This document shows, one piece after another, positions 39,219 to 48,495 of a stretch of DNA of 64,000 nt. The DNA is taken from the NCBI GenBank assembly GCA_003260345.1, contig MORC01000001.1, positions 186,001 through 250,000 on the forward strand, given 5' to 3'. The notes under the pieces are model-generated. The model was not told the origin of the DNA. It worked only from the letters and a program-made list of their open reading frames with translations, and did not search any database. Numbering within the stretch: position 1 is the first letter of the stretch; each line of letters starts with the position of its first letter. Origin of the DNA: Candidatus Gracilibacteria bacterium GN02-873 (lineage in GTDB: Bacteria; Patescibacteriota; Gracilibacteria; BD1-5; UBA2023). The position numbers and the translations under genes were made by a program.

Positions 39219-39292
39219 ATGGTAAAAATGTCTTCTCGAGTTCTTGCACTCGGAACAGTTGCTACTGTTGCAGCACTTGCTACTGCTTCTGC
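39170..39292 (+). repeat. Leader plus signal-peptide repeat, copy 2
   Basis: Second copy of the 123-base block at 38211-38333. Confidence 0.85.
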
Positions 39293-40088
39293 TGTATTTG
39301 GTGCTTGGTCTCCAAATGCTATTATAGGTCAAAAATGTACATCTCTCAACTCTGACGCATATGGTTATGGTTACGGCTACAATGGCGCTGTTGGTTATGG
39401 GTATGAATGTGTGACTAATGGTCCAGGTGGTGAATCTTCATCATCTAATGATAATGCAGGTCCGGGTGGTGTAGGTGGTGGATACACAACAACAAATCAA
39501 ACAAATCAAAATATTGTATTGAAACCAACAGTTACAGAAACTGTTTTTAAAAATTTTACAAAAAAATGTGATACAGTAGTGAAGGATCTGTCAGATTCTC
39601 GTCTTGCACTCTATTACAATAATCTTAAGGTTATTGATCGCTCAAACATCAATCGCCCATTGACTCGTGCTGAATTCTTGAAACTCGTAATCAATTCCGC
39701 AAATATTGATGTTTCTAATGAATCGAATGCGCCATTTGCTGATGTTCCCGCATCTCATCCTTTGAACAAATACATTGCATATGCGGCTCGTATTGGTCAG
39801 ATTTCGGCAACACAGGGGAATAGTTTTTACCCAGATGCTCCAATTTCTCGCGCGGAAGCAGCAAAAGTTTTTGTAAACGCGGCAGGCCTTGGAGAATCAA
39901 CAATGGCAACAACATTTGCTGATGTGTCATTTGATAAAACACAACTTGCTGGATACATCCAGTCTGCATACGACAATTGTCTTCTTCATGGTCAAATGGA
40001 AAATGGTTCACGCGTATATAATCCGTTCCGAAATATTTCCCTTGGAGAAGCGGTGAAGGTGATCTTCAATGTGAACTATCAACGATAA
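39219..40088 (+). CDS. Secreted SLH-domain protein 2
   Basis: 289 residues, paralogue of the preceding gene. The same signal peptide is followed by a different Gly/Tyr-rich spacer (AYGYGYGYNGAVGYGYEC), a Gly/Asn linker, and SLH repeats RPLTRAEFLKLVINSANIDV, FADVPASHPLNKYIAYAARI, PISRAEAAKVFVNAAG and LAGYIQSAYDNCLLHGQ. Spaced cysteine pairs (TKKCD, DNCLL) are conserved between the two proteins and could form a disulfide outside the cell. No TGA. Confidence 0.92.
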   Translation: MVKMSSRVLALGTVATVAALATASAVFGAWSPNAIIGQKCTSLNSDAYGYGYGYNGAVGYGYECVTNGPGGESSSSNDNAGPGGVGGGYTTTNQTNQNIVLKPTVTETVFKNFTKKCDTVVKDLSDSRLALYYNNLKVIDRSNINRPLTRAEFLKLVINSANIDVSNESNAPFADVPASHPLNKYIAYAARIGQISATQGNSFYPDAPISRAEAAKVFVNAAGLGESTMATTFADVSFDKTQLAGYIQSAYDNCLLHGQMENGSRVYNPFRNISLGEAVKVIFNVNYQR

Positions 40089-40112
40089 AATCTTCCTCTT
40101 GGAGGATTTTAT
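40086..40112 (+). terminator. Intrinsic terminator after SLH gene 2
   Basis: Stem TCCTC / GAGGA with flanking A and T runs. Confidence 0.7.
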
Positions 40113-40205
40113 TTTTTACCGATTTCTTAATGAGAATTTGTCTCATTTTTATTTGATTTTTTGTTATAAAAAAATATAATGATTTGGCTTTTTTAAAATA
40201 TAATT

Positions 40206-41342
40206 ATGTCAGATATTTATCAAAAATCTCTTGAACTTCACAAAAAATTCCAAGGAAAACTCCGTGTCGAATCAAATGCAAAAATCGAATCTCGCGAAGA
40301 TTTATCGTGGGCGTATTCTCCTGGCGTGGCTGAGCCTTGTCGTGAAATCGCGGCGGATGAATCTAAAATGTACGATTACACGCTCAAATCTCGTACGGTA
40401 GCGGTGATTTCTGATGGATCAGCGATTCTCGGACTTGGAAATCTTGGGCACAAAGCCTCACTTCCTGTGATGGAAGGGAAATGCGTGCTTTTTAAAGAAT
40501 TTGCTGGTGTGGATGCTTTTCCGGTGATTGTAAAAACACAGGATGTGGAAGAGTTTATTCAAACAGTGAAAAATATTGCTGATACCTTTGGAGGAATCAA
40601 TCTTGAAGATATTTCATCGCCTCGATGTTTTGAAATTGAGGAACGCCTCAAAGCAGAACTTGATATTCCAGTGATGCATGATGATCAGCACGGAACGGCG
40701 ATTGTGACGCTTGCGGGGATTATTAATGCGTGTAAAGTAACGAATCGTCAGATTTCTAGCCTCAAAGTTGTAATCAATGGTGTGGGTGCCGCTGGAACAG
40801 CAATTGCGAAGTTGCTTTTGAATTATGGCGTAAAAGATATTGTGATGGTTGACTCGAAAGGTGCAATTTATGAAGGGCGAGACGGACTCAATCCTGAAAA
40901 AGAAATGGTAGCAAAAATCACAAATAGTGATAAAATTTCTGGAAAATTGGAAGATGTTATCGTTGGTCGTGATGTATTTATCGGAGTTTCTGTGGCTGGA
41001 GCTTTGACGGCTGAAATGGTGAAAAAAATGGCGCCAAATCCAATTATTTTTGCGATGGCGAATCCAATTCCTGAAATTATGCCAGAAGTTGCCAAAGAAG
41101 CTGGCGCACAGATTATCGGAACAGGGCGCTCAGATTACCCAAATCAAGTGAATAATGTGCTCGCATTTCCTGGGATTTTTAAGGGGGTTTTGAAATACGG
41201 AAAAAAACAAATCACTGAAGATATGAAAATCAAAGCCGCTGAGGCGATTGCTGGATATATTAAAAACCCAAGTGTGGATGAAATTTTGCCAAACCCGCTT
41301 GATAAAGGGGTTGCAGATGTTGTGGCTGAAGCAATGAAATAA
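40206..41342 (+). CDS. NAD(P)-dependent malic enzyme
   Basis: Decarboxylates malate to pyruvate with NAD(P)+. The 378 residues are the short bacterial form: WAYSPGVAEPCREIA (catalytic tyrosine), LGLGNLGHKASLPVMEGKCV then LFKEFAGVDAFP (catalytic lysine), LEDISSPRCFEIEERLK, MHDDQHGTAIVTLAGIINA (metal aspartates), the Rossmann VVINGVGAAGTAIAKLL and FAMANPIPEIMPE. No phosphotransacetylase domain. No TGA. Coenzyme choice is not clear from the motif. It stands alone as a transcription unit. Confidence 0.95.
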   Translation: MSDIYQKSLELHKKFQGKLRVESNAKIESREDLSWAYSPGVAEPCREIAADESKMYDYTLKSRTVAVISDGSAILGLGNLGHKASLPVMEGKCVLFKEFAGVDAFPVIVKTQDVEEFIQTVKNIADTFGGINLEDISSPRCFEIEERLKAELDIPVMHDDQHGTAIVTLAGIINACKVTNRQISSLKVVINGVGAAGTAIAKLLLNYGVKDIVMVDSKGAIYEGRDGLNPEKEMVAKITNSDKISGKLEDVIVGRDVFIGVSVAGALTAEMVKKMAPNPIIFAMANPIPEIMPEVAKEAGAQIIGTGRSDYPNQVNNVLAFPGIFKGVLKYGKKQITEDMKIKAAEAIAGYIKNPSVDEILPNPLDKGVADVVAEAMK

Positions 41343-41351
41343 ATTTTTTTC

Positions 41352-41379
41352 TTGATTTTTTCAAAATTTCTTGTATTAT
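41352..41379 (+). promoter_or_regulatory. Promoter of the 27-residue peptide gene
   Basis: TTGATT (41352-41357), 16 bases, TATTAT (41374-41379). A leader of about 55 bases follows. Confidence 0.55.
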
Positions 41380-41440
41380 ATGTCTCGTGATGGAGCAAAA
41401 GCTTTCGTTGCAAAATAACAACTACCAAAGGAACATAACC

Positions 41441-41524
41441 ATGGAAAAATTTTTTTATTTTTTCATCCTAGGGACGCCCATTATTGGGATTTTCCTGGGA
41501 TTGATTATCTCCAAGTTTCAATAA
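41441..41524 (+). CDS. Small hydrophobic peptide
   Basis: A 27-residue peptide, MEKFFYFFILGTPIIGIF and then LGLIISKFQ, long enough for a single membrane helix with a positive C-terminal end. AAAGGAAC lies nine bases before the ATG. It has its own promoter and a strong terminator 30 bases after the stop, so it is a self-contained unit. Size and character recall small membrane regulators or type I toxins, but no antisense RNA promoter was seen, so a toxin role is speculation. Confidence 0.55.
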   Translation: MEKFFYFFILGTPIIGIFLGLIISKFQ

Positions 41525-41553
41525 GTGAATGGGGAAAAATCTTGAGTAGTACC

Positions 41554-41584
41554 AAAGTCGCCCGAAGTTTGGGCGACTTTTTAT
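41554..41584 (+). terminator. Strong intrinsic terminator
   Basis: Stem AAAGTCGCCC / GGGCGACTTT with loop GAAGTTT and T5. It is the most GC-rich terminator in the window. Confidence 0.9.
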
Positions 41585-41668
41585 ATGAAATTACAAAAAA
41601 TTCCAAAAATTTGCAAAATATAAAAAAATCTGCTACAATTTTTTCAGATTTATTTTTTATATCCAAAT

Positions 41669-42034
41669 ATGTGATTTGAAAATTTTGAGCGCCATCGTGC
41701 GAATGAACTCGAGGAACAGGGTGCAAAGCGTTATAATCTCAATATGGAGGAGGCAGAACGCGAAACGAATCCGACTGATTTGCCAAAAGAAAAATTGGAA
41801 GCGCAAGAAAAGCAACGCGAAAAACAAGAAAAGCAACAAGAAAAACGTACTGAAACGAGAGAATTTTTGCGGAATACTGAGCATCCAGAGCGTCAGGCAG
41901 AAGTTCAGCGTGCTGAGCAACAATTGGATAGCGACATGTGGCCGCCAATTTCGTTTGATGATACGGATTCTTATGCACGGGCGCAAATTGGAAATACGGA
42001 GGGCGGAAAATCGCTCAGCCAAACAGATAAATAA
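41669..42034 (+). CDS. Charged coiled-coil / disordered protein
   Basis: A 121-residue, highly charged protein. Codon 2 is TGA: MGFENFERHRANELEEQ. A Glu/Lys/Gln heptad-like run follows (QEKQREKQEKQQEKRTE), then an acidic tail with SDMWPPISFDDTDSYARAQI. No transmembrane segment or known domain. If TGA were a stop, the frame would only open again at an ATG at 41744. Function unknown. Confidence 0.7.
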
Positions 42035-42035
42035 A

Positions 42036-42058
42036 AAATCCCGAAAGGGATTTTATTT
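42036..42058. terminator. Bidirectional intrinsic terminator
   Basis: Stem AAATCCC / GGGATTT with GAAA loop between the coiled-coil gene and the convergent MoxR gene, whose stop it contains. Confidence 0.8.
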
Positions 42059-43036
42059 TTCGTTCAAAAGATGCACGGTGTCGAGAATTTTTTGTGTAAT
42101 TTGTGCAATCGTGATGCCTTCGCTGAGCGCATGATACGAAAGTCCGATACGATGATTGACAATATTTGGAACCAGAGCCTTGATGTCTTCTGGTAAAACA
42201 AAATCGCGTCATTGCATCACAGCGCGAATTTTTGCACCACGAATAAGAGCAAGTCCAGCACGTGTAGATGGCCCGTAGGTCAAAATTGGTTCCTGTGTTT
42301 CAAACATTTTATCAGATTTTTCCAGATCGCGATATGCACTCAAAATCCGCAAAACATATTGAAAAATCTTCTCATCTACACGAATGCTTTTTTGCAGGAA
42401 ATCTTGAATTTCCAAAATTTCTTCGCCAGAAAAAATACTTTCTACCAAAATTTGATCCTGAAAATTGTTTTCTAGGATTTTTTTCTCATTCTCGAAATCA
42501 GGAAAATCCAAAATTATTTTCATAAAAAACCGATCCAATTGCGCTTCAGGAAGTGGATAGGTTCCCTCATTTTCCAGCGAATTTTGCGTTGCGAACACAA
42601 AAAATGGCCGCGGCAATGCAAGTGTTTCATTTCCGATAGTTACTTGGCGCTCCTCCATGGCTTCTAGAAGGGCAGATTGAACCTTGGGGGGCGTACGATT
42701 GATTTCGTCAGCGAGCAAAATATTTGTAAAAATTGGTCCTTTTCGAATCTCAAATCCGCCATTATTGGGTCGAAAAATCTCGGCACCAATCAGATCTGAC
42801 GGCAAAAGATCGCTTGTAAAGGAAATCCGTTTATTCTCAAGAGAAAAAGACTTTGCAAGCGCGCGAATCGTGCGAGTTTTTCCAAGTCCAGGCGTTCCTT
42901 CGAGTAGCGCATGCCCACCAGAAAATACCGTGATAATTAGTTTTTCGAGCAAATCGTCCTGCCCGAGAATTGCGGTTTGCAGATTTTTTTTGAGGGAATT
43001 CATCGCCTCCGAGATGTGAATAAGTGCTTCGTTCAT
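42053..43036 (-). CDS. MoxR-family AAA+ ATPase
   Basis: MoxR ATPases act as chaperones that help fold or activate partner proteins, often with von Willebrand (VWA) proteins. The 327 residues have Walker A LLEGTPGLGKT (about residue 44-54), Walker B ILLADEINRTPPK, sensor 1 FFVFATQNSLENEGTYPLPE and the LDRFFMKI region, then the lid YGPSTRAGLALIRGAKIRA. A TGA glycine in VMQGRDFVLPEDIKALVPNI restores the conserved GRxxVxPxD lid motif and the last 50 residues. A VWA protein lies far downstream at 60663. Confidence 0.94.
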
Positions 43037-43143
43037 TTTTTTAAAAAATTATACAGAAAAAAAATTTTTTGCAACAAAAATTGTCAAGTCTTTTTTTGTG
43101 GTGTTTTTTGACAAAAATTTGCAAAATGTGATAGAGTAAGAAT

Positions 43144-46100
43144 ATGCGAAATTTCTCAAATACCACATTCTCGGTACAAAAATTTTTTCAAGCCCCTATG
43201 AACCGTTCTGAAGGGCATATTAATGCGAGTCAAGAATCAAATAATCATACGAGAGAAAATATTCGTAATATAGAAGCGCAGCGAAGACTTTTGGAGGAAA
43301 AGATTAGAAAAACACAAACCGAACAGACACGAACGCATACATCTCTTACCGAAACTCAAAAAAACCTTCAGAGCATTTCATTTACAATTAGTGATTTGGA
43401 GGAGGAATTGCCAAGTATTCGAAATGCGGAACAATCATCAATCAATGAATTACAGACTGTTACTGCGAATTTAAATCAAACAGTTCAGGCGACGAAACAG
43501 CAAACCGCAGTTCTTAGATCTGCACAGGCGCAGTATGCTAAAATTAAAAATGAAAATAATCCCGAAGCTACCAAAGCGGCATACTCGATGGTAGTCACGC
43601 ATAGAAAGTTATTGGATACTCATCGAAAAAAATTAACTGATTTAATCAAACAGCAAGCTGCAAAATTGGAAGCAATGCGATCAGCAACCAAATTGCGACA
43701 AGAGAGCGAAGCGCGACTAGCTGAATCTCAAGAAGAAAAACAACATCTGGAAGAAATGGAGAAAAACTTTCGAAGTACTTTTAATCAGCAAAGTATGATG
43801 TTGGAGGATTTTTTTCATAAACGCGCACAACTTAGCTGAGAAAAAAATGTAATAATACAAGAACAACAAAATGCCAATGTTCAACAGATTCAACAAAATC
43901 AGCAAGAAGTAAAACAAAGGGTTGAATCTTTACAATGAAAAGAACCAAAACAACCAAATGAGAACTCTCAAGCTGAAATCGAAGCCAATGCTGCTCGTTT
44001 TATTAAAGAAGCGTACGAGAATAACGATCCAAATGCAAAGGAAAGAATTGTAGCTCACCTTACGCCAAAAGAACAAGAAGAACTTGGCGATAACTCTACA
44101 TCAGAGGAACGAAAAAGGGAGCTCGTAAAAAAAGGTGCATGGAGAGCTGCAGAAAGACAACAGACACAAACAAACGCCCAAGAAGTAAAAGCAGAAGCTG
44201 AAAATAAGGCTGCTGAAAATAAAGAATTGCGTAAGGCAAATGCTGCACTGAATTGATCGAAAGCTAAAATGGAAACTTCGGATGATAATTCTACAGAGAA
44301 TGAAGCCCAGAAAAGGAATACAAATAAAAATGAAACAATACGAGAAAGAGCATCGACTTCAGTAAACTCAAAAATCAGACCAATTACTGAAATGGCAAAA
44401 CCGGTTGAAACGACGGTACCTGAGGAATGAGATAATACGTGAGAAGCGCATAAAGTTGCATGAACTGAAAAAACTGAATCAAAAATACCAAAAGATGCTC
44501 CTACCTCAGAACAGACGACAGAGCATCAAGAAAGTCCTCCGAAAAAGCCTCAAGCTCAGTCATCAGAGACAAAAGGAGATTGAAGTCCAAAGGCTTCTCA
44601 GACCCAAAATGTTTCGTGAAATTTAGAAACCGATATTCCCGTGAGTTCTGTAGAGCAAAATGGCGAGGATGAGGCAATGATTTGAGAAGTTCAAAAAATA
44701 ACGCCATCAGGCAATAATACACAATCCTCAGTAGATTCTGAGAGTGTAAGAAAAATTTGGGACAATGTTCAGAAAAATGGAGAAAATAAAAATCCATCAC
44801 CACGCAGTAATCCTAAAGAACGAGGCCAACGTGTTAATAAACCAAGATCAGTCCAAGTAAAAGCGAGGATGACTATGATGGTGCAAGAACATACTAACGC
44901 AACCATGGAGGATTTGATGGATACCATGAAAGAAACAGGCTTTTTCACCAAAGATCGCCTTGCATTACTTAATCCTCGAGATGCGCAAGCTATTGCTGAG
45001 CTGATGGCTTTTAAAGGTAAAGTAACAGAAAATAAAGCTCAACAACCTAATAACGCAGAACAAACTCAGTCAAACAATGAGCAAACTGGAAAAATCAGAG
45101 AATCAACAGATGAACAAAGCGATGAACAGAGTGGAAAAGGTGAAAAGGTGCAAGTTGAGAACGAAACACGACAAGTTGACGAAAATTTCAGAGATGCAAT
45201 GAGTGAAGGTCGTAAAACTGCTGATATAATTACCAAGGCACAAGATGCGATTTTCCGAACATATATTCGTGATTTGTACGAAGGCTCCATTGGCACTCGC
45301 GCGGGCAATGAAGTTCTCAAAAACTTTATTCGACAAAGTAATCCAGATCTTCCAATGCCCAATGAAGAATTTTATGCTTCAAAAAATTCTCATCAGATCC
45401 TTGCCACGATCGAAAAAATGAATAATATTGATCAGTGATCAATGCAGGAGTTATTCATGCAAAATCTTCCTCCAAAAGCTGGTTCATTTTCCGATCAGGC
45501 CCTCAAAAATAAGGCTTTTGCCCCAATTATTGTGGCACTCGGAAGCGCACAAGACAATATGAGCGAAGTCACTTCTTCTACTGGAAGTGTAGCACAGTCT
45601 ATGAGACAGGTGCTCGATTCCGCTCGTGATTGGGATCAAAGAGATAATCCTTCTAAAGAAGACAAACGGGATAGCTTCGAAAAGGCTTTGAGTGGATTTG
45701 ATCGTCTTCGTGAGGAAAGTGGAAACAAAAGCTTTCAAGAAGTGTTTGGCATTCGCGCATATCGTTTGGCGAATGGCGAAAAAGTGAATGTGGCTACCGC
45801 GCCGATTACTTCCGTAAAAGATGCATTCGCAATTCTAGAAAACGGCGATGCCCTCACAATGGCAAAAATTCGACCTGATCAGGATCAGGTAATAGTTCAG
45901 AAAGATTTTAAATCATGATTTTTGATATTTAATATTTTTGGACAAAAATTTACGCAACGACTTGATGGCCGTCATGGTCCAGAATATTGGAAAGTGTTCA
46001 ACAATATGGCAGCAAATCCTTTGTTTGCGCATATTCTGCGAGGTGGTCAGGAACAGTCTCTGAATTATTTTGAGAAAAAATTTTCTGACAAATATCCGAC

Positions 46101-46434
46101 CGAAAAAATCGGAACGAAACCAGAAAAATTTTATCAAGTACTTTTGGAAGAATTGGCGAATGTGACCGGCAATGAAGATTTGCGTCCGCGCGATGAAAGC
46201 GATGTTCGTCGCATTATGACACGCATGGCGAACCCACTTTTTTACCGTCCAGTGGAAACAGCAATGCGTCAAAAAGGTATTCTTGATAATGCGGGGAAAA
46301 TTACTGAATCTTCCATATTACGCACTCGTGAACGTCAAGCATGAGAAAAAAATCAAAATCAAACTGAAAATACCAATCCAAAATCTCAAAATTCAGAAAA
46401 TCCTGAAAAATCTCAAACGCAAAAAATGGAATAA
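43144..46434 (+). CDS. Giant coiled-coil protein of unknown function
   Basis: A 1096-residue protein assembled across 12 TGA codons. Residues about 20-260 form a long coiled coil (RRLLEEKIRKTQTEQTRTHT, EEELPSIRNAEQSSINELQT), residues about 270-570 are low-complexity, Glu/Gln/Lys/Asn-rich and probably disordered, and about 570-1070 are more globular: MVQEHTNATMEDLMDTMKET, DIITKAQDAIFRTYIRDLYE, DGRHGPEYWKVFNNMA, LYNYF-like helices. No signal peptide, membrane segment or known domain is apparent. Most TGA glycines lie in the disordered middle. It is a single-gene unit. Structural or cell-surface attachment roles are possible guesses only. Confidence 0.8.
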
Positions 46435-46457
46435 TTGGGAAAAATTTTTTTGAAAAA

Positions 46458-46508
46458 TTCGCTTTTTTCGAAAAAATCTATATAATCCGTGAAATTTCAC
46501 GGATTTTT
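46458..46508 (+). promoter_or_regulatory. tgt promoter overlapping a terminator hairpin
   Basis: TTCGCT (46458-46463), 17 bases, TATAAT (46481-46486), directly followed by the palindrome CCGTGAAATTTCACGG (46487-46502) and T6. The hairpin would end transcripts of the coiled-coil gene; transcripts starting at this promoter begin inside its 5' arm and so escape. Confidence 0.7.
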
Positions 46509-46527
46509 TATTGTCAAAATAACGAAT

Positions 46528-47703
46528 ATGTTTGAAAAATTTTCTTTTGAGCTGAATGCAACTGATGGGGCGGCCCGTGCTGGATCCATTGTTACGCCAC
46601 ATGGTGTGATTCAGACGCCAATTTTTATGCCAGTGGGAACTCGAAGTGCTGTTAAATGAGCGACGATTGACCAGATTAAATCTATTGGCTCTGAGATTAT
46701 GCTAGTAAACAATTATCATAGCTATTTGCGCCCTGGGTGTGATGTGGTTGAACATTTTGGTGGACTTCATAAATTTATGGATGTTGATATTCCGATTTTA
46801 ACGGATTCTGGTGGATTTCAGGTTTTTTCGTTGGGACTTGGAATGCAGAATGCAAGCGGTGAAAAGCTGGCAAAAATTACTGAAGAATGAGTAAATTTTC
46901 GATCATATTTGGATGGTTCGAAACATTTTTTCTCGGCTGAAAATGTGATGGATATGCAGCACAAATTGGGGGCAGATATTATCATGGCATTTGATGAATG
47001 TGCGCCAGGTGGTTCATCTCATTCTTATGCCAAATCTGCCATGGAACGCACACATCGTTGGGCGATTCGTTCCAAGAATCAGTGGCTTCACAATGAGGCG
47101 TTGCGAGAAGAACAAAATACCTATTCACAGGCACTTTTTGCAATTGTACAGGGTGTGATTTATGATGATTTGCGAACTGAGTCGGCAAAATTTATTTCTG
47201 ATTTGGATACGCCTGGTGTGGCGATTGGTGGGCTTTCTGTGGGCGAATCAAAAGCTGATATGTATCGGATTTTGGATGTTTTGGAACCACTTTTACCGAA
47301 AAATAAACCACATTATCTGATGGGTGTGGGAACGCCAGAGGATTTAGTGGAGGGGATTGCGCGCGGAATTGACATGATGGATTGTGTCCTTCCAACGCGA
47401 ATTGGGCGTCATGGAGAGGTGTTTACGAGTTTTGGAAATCTCAAAATTGGAAACGAAAAATTCAAATTTTCGACCGAAAAAATCCCGATGCTTCCAGGAT
47501 TTGAAACGCAGGTTTCTCAAAAATATTCGCTTGGCTATTTGCGTCATCTCATCAATGTTGGCGAGGCGACGGGCGGACTTTTGCTTTCGTTGCACAATAT
47601 TGAATATTTGTTGTTGCTTGCCAAAAATGCTCGAAAGGCTATTTTGGAGGGAAAATTTGACGAATTTTACAAAAATTTTTGGACGCATGATCCCAAAAAA
47701 TAA
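46528..47703 (+). CDS. tgt: Queuine tRNA-ribosyltransferase lacking the zinc cysteines
   Basis: Tgt exchanges guanine 34 of certain tRNAs for preQ1, the first step of queuosine on tRNA. The 391 residues show MPVGTRSAVKGATIDQI (TGA glycine), ILTDSGGFQVFSLG (catalytic Asp), EEGVNFRSYLDGS (TGA glycine), MAFDECAPGG, GLSVGESKADMY, YLMGVGTPEDLVEGIARGID and DMMDCVLPTRIGRHGEVF. Where bacterial enzymes have the zinc motif CxCxxC (around residue 323-332), this protein reads MLPGFETQVSQKYSLGYLRH, so all three cysteines are replaced; only the later histidine (SLHNIEYL) remains. Catalytic aspartates are kept, so activity without zinc, or a changed partner role, are both open. Confidence 0.93.
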
Positions 47704-47715
47704 TTTCAAAATCGT

Positions 47716-48030
47716 ATGAAAAATCAATTTCCTGCATTTCTCGAATATTTTTATTATGATATTTTGCGTGATGAAGCACGATTTTCGGTGAAAAAATTAT
47801 TTGGAGAATGGGGAATTTTTGAAAATGATAAAATTTTTGCCATTTGCCATGACGGCGAGATTTTTTTCCGAAAAAATAAATTTTTGGATCAATCCCAGGA
47901 AAATCAATTTTTTTATTTTTGAAAATGAAAAAAAGTTTTCTTGCCATATTTTCGTGTTGATGAAGACATTTTTGAAGATTTTGAATTGCTAGAAAAATAT
48001 ATTTCTGCATCAGTTGAAAATAAAATATAA
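47716..48030 (+). CDS. TfoX N-terminal-domain-like protein
   Basis: A 104-residue protein: FLEYFYYDILRDEARFSVKK, LFGEWGIFENDKIFAICHDG and EIFFRKNKF match the small alpha/beta TfoX-N fold (pattern MFGGxGxYxxGxxFAxIxDGxLYFK). Two TGA glycines two codons apart (YFGKGKKVFLPYF) lie where the family has a short Gly-containing turn before the last strand. The fold is linked to competence regulation in some bacteria, but stand-alone copies have no fixed role. Confidence 0.75.
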
Positions 48031-48037
48031 AAATTAA

Positions 48038-48158
48038 TTGACTTTTATAAAAAATAATTTATACTTTATTCGCTATAAAGTTATAGCAGGAGCAGTCAGG
48101 CTCTTATCCAAAAAATCATTCAGTGCTGACTCACTGAACTACATAAGGGGTAAAGCTC
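48038..48158 (+). promoter_or_regulatory. Promoter and long structured leader
   Basis: TTGACT (48038-48043), 16 bases, TATACT (48060-48065). The leader of about 85 bases contains the palindrome GCTATAA-AG-TTATAGC (about 48071-48086) and the hairpin TTCAGTG / CACTGAA (about 48117-48136), then an AGGGG SD before the ATG. No known riboswitch was recognised. Confidence 0.6.
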
Positions 48159-48383
48159 ATGGCAAAAACAAAGCGTATACCAGGAGTAGAAGTTAATGGC
48201 AGTGTTCATTTGTTTCGCAACAGGCAACATCATCTGCACATTCGTGCGGGTGATGTTACCAATCATGGCGCGGTAGTAGAGAGCGCTTGGGATAGAAACG
48301 GGACCACATATGTACAGTTGCGCGGCGAAAAACAACCGCACCGCGTGATGCATATACCAGTAGTGGATCGCCAAGCTGCATAA
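48159..48383 (+). CDS. Small basic SD-led protein of unknown function
   Basis: 74 residues, MAKTKRIPGVEVNGSVHLF at the start, rich in His and Arg (RNRQHHLHIRAGDV, KQPHRVMHIPVV). Probably a small beta-strand protein. Clear SD (AAGGGG), richer GC and glycine codons only GGN set it apart from most neighbours. It stops at TAA and a terminator follows. No family recognised. Confidence 0.65.
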   Translation: MAKTKRIPGVEVNGSVHLFRNRQHHLHIRAGDVTNHGAVVESAWDRNGTTYVQLRGEKQPHRVMHIPVVDRQAA

Positions 48384-48393
48384 CTTCTTTTAT

Positions 48394-48421
48394 GAATCCT
48401 GCCTTTTGGTGGGATTTTTTT
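48394..48421 (+). terminator. Intrinsic terminator
   Basis: Stem AATCCTGCC / GGTGGGATT with TTTT loop and T7. Confidence 0.75.
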
Positions 48422-48495
48422 ATTTGACAAAAATTTATACTATTTTATAATACTTTCGTGTTCAATTTTGATGCATTTTCGGAAATGAAAGAGGT

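Noticed and set aside
41441..41524. Calling the 27-residue peptide a type I toxin
   Set aside because: No antisense RNA promoter or known toxin sequence was found; only size and hydrophobicity agree.
44405..44626. Basic plus-strand frame inside the giant coiled-coil gene
   Set aside because: It is in another frame of a gene that reads through under code 25, and has no start signal.
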